Source of the DNA: Lachnospiraceae bacterium | GTDB lineage: Bacteria > Bacillota > Clostridia > Lachnospirales > Lachnospiraceae | Assembly: GCA_019423745.1 (NCBI GenBank) | Contig: JAHZAV010000001.1 | Span: forward strand, 1 to 64,000 | Length of the DNA: 64,000 nt | Direction of reading: 5' to 3' | Shown: positions 26,104 through 34,988 of the stretch, one piece after another | Position numbering within the stretch: the stretch's first letter is position 1 | How the letters are laid out: each line of letters starts with the position of its first letter | Program-made: the position numbers and the translations under genes | The notes under the pieces: model-generated | Told to the model about the DNA's origin: nothing | The model's input: the letters and a program-made list of their open reading frames with translations, nothing else | The model's database searches: none

Positions 26104-28884
26104 ATGTCAAAAATTAAAGTATATGAACTTGCGAAGGAACTTGGTAAAACAAGCAAAGAGTTGATGGAGTTCCTTGCAGAAAAGCAGATAGAAGTAAAAA
26201 GCCATATGAGTGCGCTGGAAGATGAAGATGCAGAGACACTTCGTAAAGCTTTTGGAAAGAAAAAGGAGGAGACTCCAAAGAAAAAGAATATTGTTCACGT
26301 GTTTCGTCCACAGAATTTAAGAGATGGTAAGCAGACAGGAAGACAGGGCCGTCCGCAGGGAGGCCGTCCGGCTCAGGGACAGACGGAGCGCCCACAGGGA
26401 AGCCGCCTGGCTCAGGGACAGACAGAGCGTCCGCAGGGGAATCATCCGGCTCAGGGACAGACAGAGCGTCCACAGGGGAATCGTCCGGCTCAGGGACAGA
26501 CAGAGCGTCCGCAGGGAAATCGCCCAGCCCAGGGACAGACAGAACGTCCGCAGGGGAATCGTCCGGCTCAGGGACAGACAGAGCGTCCGCAGGGAAATCG
26601 CCCAGCCCAGGGACAGACAGAACGTCCGCAGGGGAATCGTCCGGCTCAGGGACAGACAGAGCGTCCGCAGGGAAATCGCCCGGCTCAGGGACAGACAGAG
26701 CGTCCGCAGGGAAGTCGTCCGGCATTTGGGCAGGGAGACCGTCAAAGACAGGGGCGTCCAGTAAGAGCAACTGGTGACAGAAGAGAGGATAGACGCGAAG
26801 ACAGAAGAGAAGACAGAAGGGATTCTGGTGACAGAAATAGGAATTCAAGGTCAGGAAGACCTTCCGGCGACAGAAGAGAGGACAGGAGAGAACAAGGCGG
26901 AAGATTCGGAGAGAGCAAAGAACGGCAGCAAAGACGAAACCAGTCTATTCCAGCGCCAGCCCTGGAGGGACAGAAACCCCAGAGAAATAAAAATAAGGGC
27001 AAAGATGATTATAAGAAAAAAGATTACAGAAACGATGATGATGAAAGAATGCCAAAAGGCAGAAAGCAAAAACAGGATCAAAAGCCGCAGATGCAAAAAC
27101 CACAGCATAAAGAGCAAAAACAGGAAGAAACAATTAAATCTATTGTAATTCCAGAAGTGCTGACCATTCAGGAACTGGCAGATAAAATGAAAATCGTTCC
27201 GTCAGCAATCGTTAAAAAGCTGTTTATGCAAGGAAAGATTGTTACAGTTAATCAGGAAGTAGACTATGACACAGCAGAGGAAATCGCATTGGAATTTGAT
27301 ATTCTCTGTGAAAAAGAAGAGGTTGTGGATGTAATTGAAGAATTGCTGAAAGAAGATGAAGAGGACGAAAAGAAGATGAAAAAACGTCCGCCGGTAGTCT
27401 GTGTTATGGGGCATGTAGACCATGGAAAAACTTCTCTTTTGGATGCGATTCGTCATACTAATGTAATTGACAGAGAGGCAGGCGGAATCACACAGCATAT
27501 TGGTGCTTATGTTGCAGAAGTAAATGGAGAGAAAATTACATTCCTTGATACACCGGGACATGAGGCATTTACTGCAATGCGTATGCGTGGAGCTAATTCA
27601 ACGGATATAGCAATTCTTGTCGTTGCTGCAGATGATGGTGTTATGCCACAGACTGTAGAGGCAATTAATCACGCAAAAGCAGCAGGAATTGAGATTGTAG
27701 TTGCAGTTAACAAGATCGATAAGCCCAGTGCCAATATTGATAGAGTTAAGCAGGAACTTGCAGAATATGAGCTGATTCCAGAAGATTGGGGCGGAAGTAC
27801 AATTTTTGTTCCGGTTTCCGCAAAGACAGGAGAAGGTTTAGAAGATTTGATGGAAATGCTTATACTGACAGCAGAAATGCTGGAGCTTAAAGCCAATCCA
27901 AATCGACGCGCAAGAGGTCTTGTTATTGAGGCGCAGCTGGATAAAGGAAAAGGATCTGTGGCAACTGTGCTTGTGCAGAAGGGTACATTGCGGGTAGGAG
28001 ATCCTATCGCTGCTGGAAGCGCTTATGGAAAAGTAAGAGCGATGATGGATGACAAAGGCAGACGTGTAAAGGAAGCTGGTCCATCTATGCCAGTAGAGAT
28101 CCTTGGATTGAATGATGTTCCTAATGCTGGTGAGGTTTTTGTTGGATGTAAGAATGAGAAGGAAGCAAGAAGTTTTGCAGAAACATTTATTTCACAGAGT
28201 AAAGTCAAGCTTCTGGAGGAAACAAAATCCAAGCTTTCTCTGGATGATCTGTTTACACAGATTCAGGAAGGAAACCTGAAAGAGCTTGGTATTGTGGTCA
28301 AGGCAGATGTTCAGGGATCTGTAGAAGCAATCAAGCAGAGCCTTCTGAAACTGTCCAATGAAGAAGTCGTTGTTAAGATTATTCATGGTGGAGTTGGTGC
28401 CATTAATGAATCCGACGTCAGCCTTGCGTCAGCGTCTAATGCTATTATTATTGGATTTAATGTCCGCCCGGATGCAACAGCTAAAGAAACAGCGGAAAGA
28501 GAAGGGGTAGATATCCGTCTGTATCGTGTCATCTACAATGCGATTGAAGATGTAGAAGCAGCGATGAAAGGTATGCTTGATCCGGTATTTGAGGAAAAGG
28601 TACTTGGTCATGCGGAAGTAAGGCAGACATTCAAAGCTTCTGGCGTGGGAACAATTGCTGGTGCATATGTTCTTGACGGTACATTTGAAAGAGATTGTCA
28701 GGCAAGAATCATGAGAGACGGTATTGTTATCTATGATGGCAAACTTGCTTCTCTTAAGAGATTTAAAGATGATGTAAAAGAAGTAAGAGCAGGATATGAA
28801 TGTGGCTTTGTATTTGAAAACTATAATGACATCAAAGAAGGCGATCAGGTAGAATCCTTTAAGATGGTAGAAATTCCAAGATAG
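26104..28884 (+). CDS. infB: Translation initiation factor IF-2
   Basis: GTPase that brings fMet-tRNA to the 30S subunit, 926 residues. N-terminal IF2-N subdomain (residues 1-52), then a long low-complexity linker with nine 13-residue repeats (about 86-202), a DRRED-rich stretch, and a second IF2-N near 345-395. The G domain starts about 430: G1 GHVDHGKTS, G3 DTPGHEAF, G4 NKID. Domains II, III and the C-terminal fMet-tRNA-binding domain are complete. Ribosome binding site GAGGAGG. The linker is the only variable part and is made of recently duplicated DNA. Confidence 0.97.
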   Translation: MSKIKVYELAKELGKTSKELMEFLAEKQIEVKSHMSALEDEDAETLRKAFGKKKEETPKKKNIVHVFRPQNLRDGKQTGRQGRPQGGRPAQGQTERPQGSRLAQGQTERPQGNHPAQGQTERPQGNRPAQGQTERPQGNRPAQGQTERPQGNRPAQGQTERPQGNRPAQGQTERPQGNRPAQGQTERPQGNRPAQGQTERPQGSRPAFGQGDRQRQGRPVRATGDRREDRREDRREDRRDSGDRNRNSRSGRPSGDRREDRREQGGRFGESKERQQRRNQSIPAPALEGQKPQRNKNKGKDDYKKKDYRNDDDERMPKGRKQKQDQKPQMQKPQHKEQKQEETIKSIVIPEVLTIQELADKMKIVPSAIVKKLFMQGKIVTVNQEVDYDTAEEIALEFDILCEKEEVVDVIEELLKEDEEDEKKMKKRPPVVCVMGHVDHGKTSLLDAIRHTNVIDREAGGITQHIGAYVAEVNGEKITFLDTPGHEAFTAMRMRGANSTDIAILVVAADDGVMPQTVEAINHAKAAGIEIVVAVNKIDKPSANIDRVKQELAEYELIPEDWGGSTIFVPVSAKTGEGLEDLMEMLILTAEMLELKANPNRRARGLVIEAQLDKGKGSVATVLVQKGTLRVGDPIAAGSAYGKVRAMMDDKGRRVKEAGPSMPVEILGLNDVPNAGEVFVGCKNEKEARSFAETFISQSKVKLLEETKSKLSLDDLFTQIQEGNLKELGIVVKADVQGSVEAIKQSLLKLSNEEVVVKIIHGGVGAINESDVSLASASNAIIIGFNVRPDATAKETAEREGVDIRLYRVIYNAIEDVEAAMKGMLDPVFEEKVLGHAEVRQTFKASGVGTIAGAYVLDGTFERDCQARIMRDGIVIYDGKLASLKRFKDDVKEVRAGYECGFVFENYNDIKEGDQVESFKMVEIPR
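26359..26709 (+). repeat. Nine tandem 39-base in-frame repeats within infB
   Basis: Each unit encodes a variant of GNRPAQGQTERPQ. A degenerate tenth unit follows. Units 4-5 and 6-7 are identical 78-base blocks, and unit 8 repeats unit 4 exactly, so 26476-26670 is 2.5 perfect copies of a 78-base unit. There are no spacers, so this is not a CRISPR array. It encodes a disordered, positively biased linker. Confidence 0.95.
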
Positions 28885-28921
28885 GATTTTGCCTAGCCCT
28901 CCGAAAGGAGATGAAATATTT

Positions 28922-29308
28922 ATGAGAAAAAACAGTATTAAAAACACAAGAATTAATACAGAAGTCCAAAAAGAGCTTTCCAATATTTTAAGATCAGGAA
29001 TTAAGGATCCAAGGATTGCACCATGGACTTCCGTAGTTGCGGTGGAAGTTGCACCGGATCTGAAGACATGTAAGGCTTATATCAGTGTTCTGGGAGATAA
29101 AAAGGCTCAAGAGGATACAGTTGCAGGGCTTAAGAGCGCGGAAGGATACATCCGCCGGGAACTTGCCCATAGGCTGAATATGAGAAATACTCCGGAAGTA
29201 CGCTTTATTCTGGATCAGTCCATTGAGTACGGCGTAAATATGTCAAAAAAGATTGACGATGTAACTAAAGGTCTGGATTCAAAAGGAGATGCGGATGAAT
29301 CAGAATAA
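28922..29308 (+). CDS. rbfA: Ribosome-binding factor A
   Basis: Cold-adaptation 30S maturation factor that binds 16S rRNA near helix 1, 128 residues. The KH-like core is visible: NTEVQKELSNILRSGIKDPR, KTCKAYISVLGD and the end of the family NTPEVRFILDQSIEYG. ATG 28922 has AAAGGAG upstream; the in-frame TTG at 28889 is before that site. Overlaps nrnA at its end. Confidence 0.95.
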   Translation: MRKNSIKNTRINTEVQKELSNILRSGIKDPRIAPWTSVVAVEVAPDLKTCKAYISVLGDKKAQEDTVAGLKSAEGYIRRELAHRLNMRNTPEVRFILDQSIEYGVNMSKKIDDVTKGLDSKGDADESE

Positions 29309-30278
29309 ATGGAAGGAAATCCTCAAGGGCAAGACTTCTGTTGCAATTGGCGGTCATGAGCGTCCGGATGGAGATTGTATCGGTTCATGTATGGGAATGT
29401 ATCTTTACCTGAAACAAACGTATGAGAATATGGAGGTCGATGTCTATCTTCAAGAAATCCCGGAAGTATTCAAAGTTATCACAGAAACTGAGCATATAAA
29501 GCACAGCATTCCGACAGATAAACAGTATGATCTGTTTATCTGTCTGGATTGTGGTGATGAGGAAAGATTGGGATTTTCCGCTCCATTGTTCCAAAGTGCA
29601 GGAACAACTTTGTGTATCGACCATCATATCAGTAATACTGGATTTGCAGATGAAAACTATATCGTTCCAGATGCAAGTTCCACGTCAGAGCTTGTGTATC
29701 GCTTAATGGACAAAGAAAAAATTGAAAAATCAATTGCAGAAGCACTTTATGTAGGTATTGTTCATGATACAGGTGTATTTCAGTATTCCTGCACAAGTCC
29801 GGATACCTTACGGGCAGCTGCAGATCTTTTGTCCAGAAATATTAATGCTCCGGCTTTGATTGAACATACTTTTTATGAGAAGACTTATGCACAGAACCAG
29901 ATTTTGGGGAGAGCATTGTTGGAAAGTATTGTGTTTATGGATGGAGCATGTATTTTTACTTCCGTAACGAAAGCAATTATGCAGTTTTATGGCGTCACTG
30001 TAAAAGAACTGGAAGGTATTGTCAGTCAGCTTCGCGTAACGAAAGGGGTAGAGGTTGCCATTTTCTTGTATGAACTGGAACCCAATATATATAAAGTAAG
30101 TCTGCGATCGAAAGAAAAAGTGGATGTAAGTATGATTGCCAAGTACTTCGGCGGTGGCGGACATGTGCGCGCGGCGGGGTGTACTATGCCAGGAACGGTA
30201 CATGATGTTATCAACAACCTGTCAAAGCAGATCGCATTACAGCTTGGACAGAAAGATGAAAAGAAGGATGAGATATAG
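29295..30278 (+). CDS. nrnA: DHH-family oligoribonuclease / pAp phosphatase NrnA
   Basis: Degrades short RNAs (nanoRNA) and dephosphorylates pAp in the cytosol, using Mn2+. DHH domain: GGHERPDGDCIGS (metal-binding Asp pair) and CIDHHISNTGFAD (the DHH signature). The DHHA1 domain ends with YFGGGGHVRAAGC, which binds substrate. ATG 29295 is favoured over 29289 because AAGGAG would otherwise be too close. It overlaps rbfA by 14 bases, and truB starts 3 bases after. 327 residues. Confidence 0.93.
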   Translation: MNQNKWKEILKGKTSVAIGGHERPDGDCIGSCMGMYLYLKQTYENMEVDVYLQEIPEVFKVITETEHIKHSIPTDKQYDLFICLDCGDEERLGFSAPLFQSAGTTLCIDHHISNTGFADENYIVPDASSTSELVYRLMDKEKIEKSIAEALYVGIVHDTGVFQYSCTSPDTLRAAADLLSRNINAPALIEHTFYEKTYAQNQILGRALLESIVFMDGACIFTSVTKAIMQFYGVTVKELEGIVSQLRVTKGVEVAIFLYELEPNIYKVSLRSKEKVDVSMIAKYFGGGGHVRAAGCTMPGTVHDVINNLSKQIALQLGQKDEKKDEI

Positions 30279-30281
30279 CAG

Positions 30282-31184
30282 ATGATACACGGAATACTAA
30301 ATGTGTACAAGGAAAAAGGATATACATCCCATGATGTGGTTGCAAAACTCAGAGGGATTACAAGGCAAAGAAAAATCGGTCATACAGGGACGCTTGATCC
30401 GGATGCGGAAGGCGTCCTTCCCGTATGTTTGGGAAATGCAACAAAAATATGCAGCCTTCTGACAGATAAAAGTAAAACTTACAGGGCAGTACTGTTGCTA
30501 GGAACGTCCACTGACACACAGGATATTTCGGGGGTATGTCTGGAAAATCATCCAGTAGATCATTTGACAGAAGAGCAGGTAGAAAAAGCAGTGCTGTCCT
30601 TTAAAGGGGAATATGAACAGATACCGCCTATGTACTCTGCTTTGAAAATAAACGGAAAGAAACTGTATGAACTTGCAAGGGAAGGAAAGACAGTAGAACG
30701 TGCGCCCAGAAAAGTCGTGATTTATGATATAAAGATTTTAAAAATGGACCTCCCTCGTGTGTGGATCGATGTTACCTGTTCTAAAGGAACATACATTCGC
30801 ACTCTTTGCAGTGATATTGGAGAAATGCTTAGAACTGGCGGGTGTATGGAACAGCTTACAAGGACAGCAGTAGAAGATTTATCTTTGGAGAACAGTATGA
30901 CTTTGGAGAAAATCCAGAAATTTGCAGAAGAAGGATGTCTTGATAAAATCCTTCTTCCGATAGATTTTTTCTTTGAAAAGTATCGTAAAATTACGGTGGA
31001 AAAACAGGAAGAAATCTTTTTGTACAATGGCAATAGCTTTTTCATTCCTTGTTTAAAAGAAAAACCGAAGGATAAAGAGCTGGTAAGGATGTATGACAGG
31101 AAAGGAAACTTTATTGCACTCTACCGGTACAATGAAAGAACAGAACGTTTTGAGACAGAGAAAATGTTTTTTGTTCCGCAGTAG
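30282..31184 (+). CDS. truB: tRNA pseudouridine-55 synthase TruB
   Basis: Isomerises U55 in the T-loop of tRNAs. Catalytic aspartate lies in GHTGTLDPDAEGVLPVCLG (about residues 35-54). TYRAVLLLGTSTDTQD and GTYIRTLCSDIGE are further family motifs. The C-terminal region has no PUA domain clearly visible but a short TruB-C type tail. 300 residues. Starts 3 bases after nrnA. Confidence 0.95.
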   Translation: MIHGILNVYKEKGYTSHDVVAKLRGITRQRKIGHTGTLDPDAEGVLPVCLGNATKICSLLTDKSKTYRAVLLLGTSTDTQDISGVCLENHPVDHLTEEQVEKAVLSFKGEYEQIPPMYSALKINGKKLYELAREGKTVERAPRKVVIYDIKILKMDLPRVWIDVTCSKGTYIRTLCSDIGEMLRTGGCMEQLTRTAVEDLSLENSMTLEKIQKFAEEGCLDKILLPIDFFFEKYRKITVEKQEEIFLYNGNSFFIPCLKEKPKDKELVRMYDRKGNFIALYRYNERTERFETEKMFFVPQ

Positions 31185-31243
31185 TTGCTGATAGAATCTA
31201 TAAAACGGACAATTTTAAAGGACAGATGATAGAAAGGGTAGAT

Positions 31244-32176
31244 ATGCAGTATATAAAAGGAATCGAATCCTACAGCTGTAACGAAAGAAGCGCTGTGACA
31301 ATAGGAAAATTTGACGGGCTTCACCGAGGGCATCAGAAATTACTGAAAAAAGTAAGGGAGTATGCAAAGGCAGAAGGAATAAAAAGTATTGTGTGTTCTT
31401 TCGATATGCTTCCCCTTCGTGAGAGGATGCACATACCGGGAAAAGTTCTGATGACAAAAGAAGAAAGAGCGGATCATTTGGAAGGAGAAGTTGACTATCT
31501 GGTAGACTGTCCTTTTACCGAGAAATTCAGTGAAATGGAAGCGGAAGATTTTATTAAGGATATATTAGTAGATACCTTTCATGCGGCTTATGTTGTGATT
31601 GGAACCGATTTTCATTTCGGATATGGTAAGAGGGGGGATGCCTGTATGCTGGCAAAATATCAGGAAGAATATGGGTATCATTTGGAAGTTATTGAAAAGG
31701 AGCGTTATAAAGAACGTGTTATCAGCAGCAGCTACATTCGTGAGGCATTAAAAGAAGGGGATATGTCTTTGGCAGAGAAGCTTCTTGGATACCCTTACAG
31801 CGTAAATGGAATTGTGGAACATGGCAAACAGTTAGGAAGAACCTTAGGGTTTCCTACGATTAATGTTTCCCCTCCCAGGGAAAAGCTTCTTCCTCCTAAT
31901 GGAGTTTATTTAGGTCAAGTTTGTGTCGATGAAGTTTGGTATAATTCGATACAAAATGTGGGGGTAAATCCTACCGTAGCGGACGGAGGCAGTTTATCGG
32001 TAAAGGGACACCTGTTAGGCTATTGTGGAGATGCATATGGAAAGAAAGTAAAGATCAGGATAAGAAAATTCTGCCGTCTGGAACAAAAATTTGAAGCAAT
32101 GGAAGATATGAAGAAACAGGTGAAAGAAGACATCGCATCTGCAGAGGAATTCTTTTCCCGAGGGATCCGATTTTAA
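31244..32176 (+). CDS. ribF: Bifunctional riboflavin kinase / FAD synthetase
   Basis: Makes FMN from riboflavin and ATP and then FAD. The N-terminal adenylyltransferase domain has GKFDGLHRGHQKL (HxGH-like nucleotide site) and GTDFHFGYGKRGD, then ISSSYIREALKEGDM. The C-terminal kinase domain shows GKQLGRTLGFPTINV (PTAN-like motif) and PPNGVYLG. ATG 31244 with AAAGGG upstream gives 310 residues; ATG 31226 is possible. No FMN riboswitch is seen upstream; it is part of the long operon. Confidence 0.94.
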   Translation: MQYIKGIESYSCNERSAVTIGKFDGLHRGHQKLLKKVREYAKAEGIKSIVCSFDMLPLRERMHIPGKVLMTKEERADHLEGEVDYLVDCPFTEKFSEMEAEDFIKDILVDTFHAAYVVIGTDFHFGYGKRGDACMLAKYQEEYGYHLEVIEKERYKERVISSSYIREALKEGDMSLAEKLLGYPYSVNGIVEHGKQLGRTLGFPTINVSPPREKLLPPNGVYLGQVCVDEVWYNSIQNVGVNPTVADGGSLSVKGHLLGYCGDAYGKKVKIRIRKFCRLEQKFEAMEDMKKQVKEDIASAEEFFSRGIRF

Positions 32177-32216
32177 AATGGAAAATCTATTTCATAAAGA
32201 CAAATGAAAGAAAAGG

Positions 32217-32245
32217 TTTACAATACGGAATTTCTATGATATATT
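32217..32245 (+). promoter_or_regulatory. Promoter of rpsO
   Basis: TTTACA (32217-32222), 17 bases, TATATT (32240-32245) with TGA before the -10. It would produce an rpsO leader of about 85 bases. Confidence 0.65.
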
Positions 32246-32251
32246 TGAAAA

Positions 32252-32337
32252 GTATGAACAGCCGGTGTTCGGTAAATGGATCACTCCGACCATTGCTTAA
32301 TGCGGGCCATGTAAAAAGATAAAAGGAGGAAAACAAG
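32252..32337 (+). promoter_or_regulatory. Probable S15-type leader RNA of rpsO
   Basis: The leader can form CCG/CGG (32262-32264 with 32270-32272), AATGG/CCATT (32275-32279 with 32290-32294) and a possible closing GCC/GGC (32261-32263 with 32305-32307), competing with each other. In several bacteria S15 represses its own mRNA by binding such leaders. Assignment is from position and pairing only. Confidence 0.5.
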
Positions 32338-32604
32338 ATGGTAACAAAAGAGCAGAAAGCACAGATTATTGCTGAATATGGAAGAGGAGAAGGAGATACA
32401 GGATCTCCGGAAGTACAGATTGCAATCCTGACAGCAAGAATTAATGATCTGACAGATCACTTTAAAGCAAATCCGAAGGATCATCATTCCAGAAGAGGTC
32501 TTCTGAAAATGGTTGGTCAAAGAAGAGGTCTTTTGACTTATCTTAGAAAGAAAGATATTGAAAGATATCGTTCTCTGATTGAAAGACTTGGACTTAGAAA
32601 ATAG
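32338..32604 (+). CDS. rpsO: 30S ribosomal protein S15
   Basis: Primary 16S rRNA-binding protein of the platform. The 88 residues show the universal GDTGSPEVQIAILTARINDL and DHHSRRGLLKMVGQRRGLL. Strong AAAGGAGG ribosome binding site 8 bases upstream. It has its own promoter, probably plus read-through from ribF, and its own terminator. The rpsO-pnp order is conserved across bacteria. Confidence 0.98.
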   Translation: MVTKEQKAQIIAEYGRGEGDTGSPEVQIAILTARINDLTDHFKANPKDHHSRRGLLKMVGQRRGLLTYLRKKDIERYRSLIERLGLRK

Positions 32605-32610
32605 TATGGA

Positions 32611-32637
32611 AAAAACGCTCGTAAGAGCGTTTTTTTT
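32611..32637 (+). terminator. Terminator of rpsO
   Basis: AAAAACGCTC (32611-32620) pairs with GAGCGTTTTT (32625-32634), loop GTAA, followed by a T run. Confidence 0.92.
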
Positions 32638-32715
32638 GTGAGTATGTATGGCTTAGAGTATAAATTAGAAATGCTTTTAGATTCAAAATTAACAGTAGCG
32701 TATTTTTGTTACATA

Positions 32716-32724
32716 TGCTATAAT
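32716..32724 (+). promoter_or_regulatory. Extended -10 promoter of pnp
   Basis: TGCTATAAT is a perfect -10 with TGn extension. The sequence at the -35 position is poor, as often seen for extended -10 promoters. Confidence 0.6.
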
Positions 32725-32737
32725 ATTTAAGACTGTG

Positions 32738-32816
32738 AGCAGGATTAAAATCCCGAGACCACTGAAAAGCGTATTTAGGTTAAATACTTTTTTCAGTAGT
32801 TTCGGTATTACCTGCT
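32738..32816 (+). promoter_or_regulatory. Long stem-loop leader of pnp
   Basis: Outer stem AGCAGG/CCTGCT (32738-32743 with 32811-32816). It encloses a nearly continuous arm: CCGA...AC with GT...TCGG, ACTGAAAA/TTTTCAGT (32761-32768 with 32790-32797) and GTATTTA/TAAATAC (32771-32777 with 32781-32787). PNPase mRNA leaders in other bacteria are double-stranded targets of RNase III and autocontrol. Confidence 0.65.
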
Positions 32817-32847
32817 GTAGCATAAAAGTAAGATGAAGGAGAATAAC

Positions 32848-34935
32848 ATGTACAAAAAATATGAAATGGAATTAGCCGGAAGGACTTTGCGTGTAGATGT
32901 TGACAGAGTGGCAAAGCAGGCGAACGGTGCGGTTCTCATGCATTATGGTGATACTACTGTGTTGTGTACAGCAACAGCGTCAGAAAAACCGCGGGAGGGA
33001 ATTGACTTTTTCCCTTTAAGTGTAGAATATAATGAAAGAATGTATGCAGTTGGAAAGATTCCAGGAGGTTTTAACAAACGTGAAGGGAAAGCATCTGAAA
33101 ATGCGATTCTTACCTGTCGTGTTATTGACCGCCCAATGCGTCCTCTGTTCCCAAAAGATTACAGAAATGATGTCACACTGGAAAATCTTGTTTTATCTGT
33201 AGATCAGGATTGTCCGCCTGAGCTTACAGCGATGTTGGGAGCTGCAATTGCAACATGCATTTCTGATATTCCTTTTGACGGACCGATCTCTACTACTCAG
33301 GTAGGACTGGTAGATGGTGAGTTTGTGTTTAATCCGACAGCAGCGCAGAAGGAGGTTTCTGAACTGGCCCTTACAGTTGCTTCTACAAAGGAAAAAGTAA
33401 TTATGATTGAAGCTGGGGCAAACGAGGTTCCAGAGGATCGTATGATTGAGGCGATTTATGCAGCTCATGATATGAACCAGAAAGTAATTGCTTTTATTGA
33501 GAAGATTGTGGAAGAGTGTGGAAAGCCGAAGCACTCTTATGAAAGCTTTGCCGTTCCGGAAGAACTGTTTGCGGCAATGCGTGAAGTAGTTACACCTCAG
33601 GAGATGGAAGAGGCAGTTTTCACAGATGACAAACAGACCAGAGAGGAAAACATTCGTCAGATTACAGATAAAATGGAAGAAGCATTTGCTGACAATGAAG
33701 AGTGGCTTGCAAAACTTCCGGAGGCTGTATATCAGTATCAGAAGAAGACAGTAAGAAAGATGATTTTGAAGGATCATAAGCGTCCGGATGGAAGAGCTAT
33801 CGATCAAATCCGTCCACTTGCAGCTGAGATTGATCTGATTCCGAGAGTACATGGTTCAGCAATGTTTACAAGAGGACAGACACAGATCTGTACCATTACA
33901 ACTCTTGCACCTCTTGCAGAAGCACAGAGACTGGATGGATTGGATGAGGCAGAAACATCTAAAAGATACATGCATCATTATAATTTCCCATCATATTCTG
34001 TTGGTGAGACAAGACCATCCAGAGGACCAGGACGCCGTGAGATCGGACATGGAGCACTTGCGGAACGCGCTCTTGTTCCGGTACTACCAGATGAAACAGA
34101 ATTTCCATATGCAATCCGTACTGTGTCTGAGACATTTGAGTCAAACGGGTCTACTTCACAGGCCAGTATCTGTGCATCTTCTATGTCATTAATGGCTGCA
34201 GGTGTACCGATTCGTTCTGCAGTTGCCGGAATTTCAGCCGGTCTTGTGACAGGGGATACAGATGATGATTATCTTGTCCTGACAGATATACAGGGGCTGG
34301 AAGATTTCTTCGGCGATATGGACTTTAAGGTGGCTGGTACTCATAAGGGAATCACCGCAATCCAGATGGATATTAAAATTCACGGGTTGACAAGACCAAT
34401 CATTGAAGAAGCGATAGCAGCGACAAAGAAAGCGCGGACCTATATTCTTGACGAGGTTATGAAAAAAGCAATTGAAGAGCCGAGAGCAGAAGTTGGACCA
34501 TATGCTCCGAAGATTATTCAGATGCAGATTGATCCACAGAAAATTGGCGATGTGGTAGGTCAAAGAGGAAAGACCATCAATGCAATTATTGAGGAGACAG
34601 GGGTCAAGATCGATATTACTGATGATGGTGCTGTTTCTATCTGCGGAACAGAGGCAAAGGGAATGGAAAGAGCAAAGCGCCTGATTGAGATTATTGTTAC
34701 AGATTTTGAAGCAGGACAGGTGTTGGAAGGTAAAGTAGTCAGCATCAAAGAATTTGGCGCATTTCTGGAGTTTGCTCCTGGAAAAGAGGGAATGGTGCAT
34801 ATTTCTAAGATTTCCAAAGAGAGAGTAAAACAGGTGGAAGATGTGCTGACACTTGGAGATGTGGTAAAAGTGGTATGCCTTGGAAAGGATAAGATGGGAC
34901 GTTTTTCATTTAGTATGAAAGATGTTGCTGAATAA
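32848..34935 (+). CDS. pnp: Polyribonucleotide nucleotidyltransferase (PNPase)
   Basis: Phosphorolytic 3'-5' exoribonuclease acting in mRNA decay, homotrimer. It has two RNase PH domains (GDTTVLCTATASEKPREGID early; SYSVGETRPSRGPGRREIG and SNGSTSQASICASSMSLM in the active second copy), then a KH domain (about 555-610, IGDVVGQRGKTINAI) and an S1 domain to the end (GKVVSIKEFGAFLEF). 695 residues. ATG 32848 follows AAGGAG by 6 bases; ATG 32833 precedes that site. Confidence 0.97.
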   Translation: MYKKYEMELAGRTLRVDVDRVAKQANGAVLMHYGDTTVLCTATASEKPREGIDFFPLSVEYNERMYAVGKIPGGFNKREGKASENAILTCRVIDRPMRPLFPKDYRNDVTLENLVLSVDQDCPPELTAMLGAAIATCISDIPFDGPISTTQVGLVDGEFVFNPTAAQKEVSELALTVASTKEKVIMIEAGANEVPEDRMIEAIYAAHDMNQKVIAFIEKIVEECGKPKHSYESFAVPEELFAAMREVVTPQEMEEAVFTDDKQTREENIRQITDKMEEAFADNEEWLAKLPEAVYQYQKKTVRKMILKDHKRPDGRAIDQIRPLAAEIDLIPRVHGSAMFTRGQTQICTITTLAPLAEAQRLDGLDEAETSKRYMHHYNFPSYSVGETRPSRGPGRREIGHGALAERALVPVLPDETEFPYAIRTVSETFESNGSTSQASICASSMSLMAAGVPIRSAVAGISAGLVTGDTDDDYLVLTDIQGLEDFFGDMDFKVAGTHKGITAIQMDIKIHGLTRPIIEEAIAATKKARTYILDEVMKKAIEEPRAEVGPYAPKIIQMQIDPQKIGDVVGQRGKTINAIIEETGVKIDITDDGAVSICGTEAKGMERAKRLIEIIVTDFEAGQVLEGKVVSIKEFGAFLEFAPGKEGMVHISKISKERVKQVEDVLTLGDVVKVVCLGKDKMGRFSFSMKDVAE

Positions 34936-34946
34936 ATAAAGACAGT

Positions 34947-34983
34947 AAAGAGCCGTATGTATTTTGCATGCGGCTCTTTTTTT
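34947..34983 (+). terminator. Terminator of pnp
   Basis: 13-base stem AAAGAGCCGTATG / CATGCGGCTCTTT (34947-34959 with 34967-34979, one G-T) followed by seven T. It separates the pnp cluster from spoIIIA. Confidence 0.93.
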
Positions 34984-34988
34984 GTGGA

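Noticed and set aside
26359..26740. Regular repeats resembling a CRISPR array
   Set aside because: Units are directly tandem without spacers, keep the infB frame and encode a known variable linker.
26114..26848. Long open frames on the minus strand (244 and 142 codons) and in a second plus frame across the IF-2 repeats
   Set aside because: They come from a 39-base repeat (a multiple of three) without stops in these frames. The products are simple repeats, and no ribosome binding site or family similarity is seen.
31185..31243. FMN riboswitch before ribF
   Set aside because: The gap to truB is only 59 bases and contains no RFN element.
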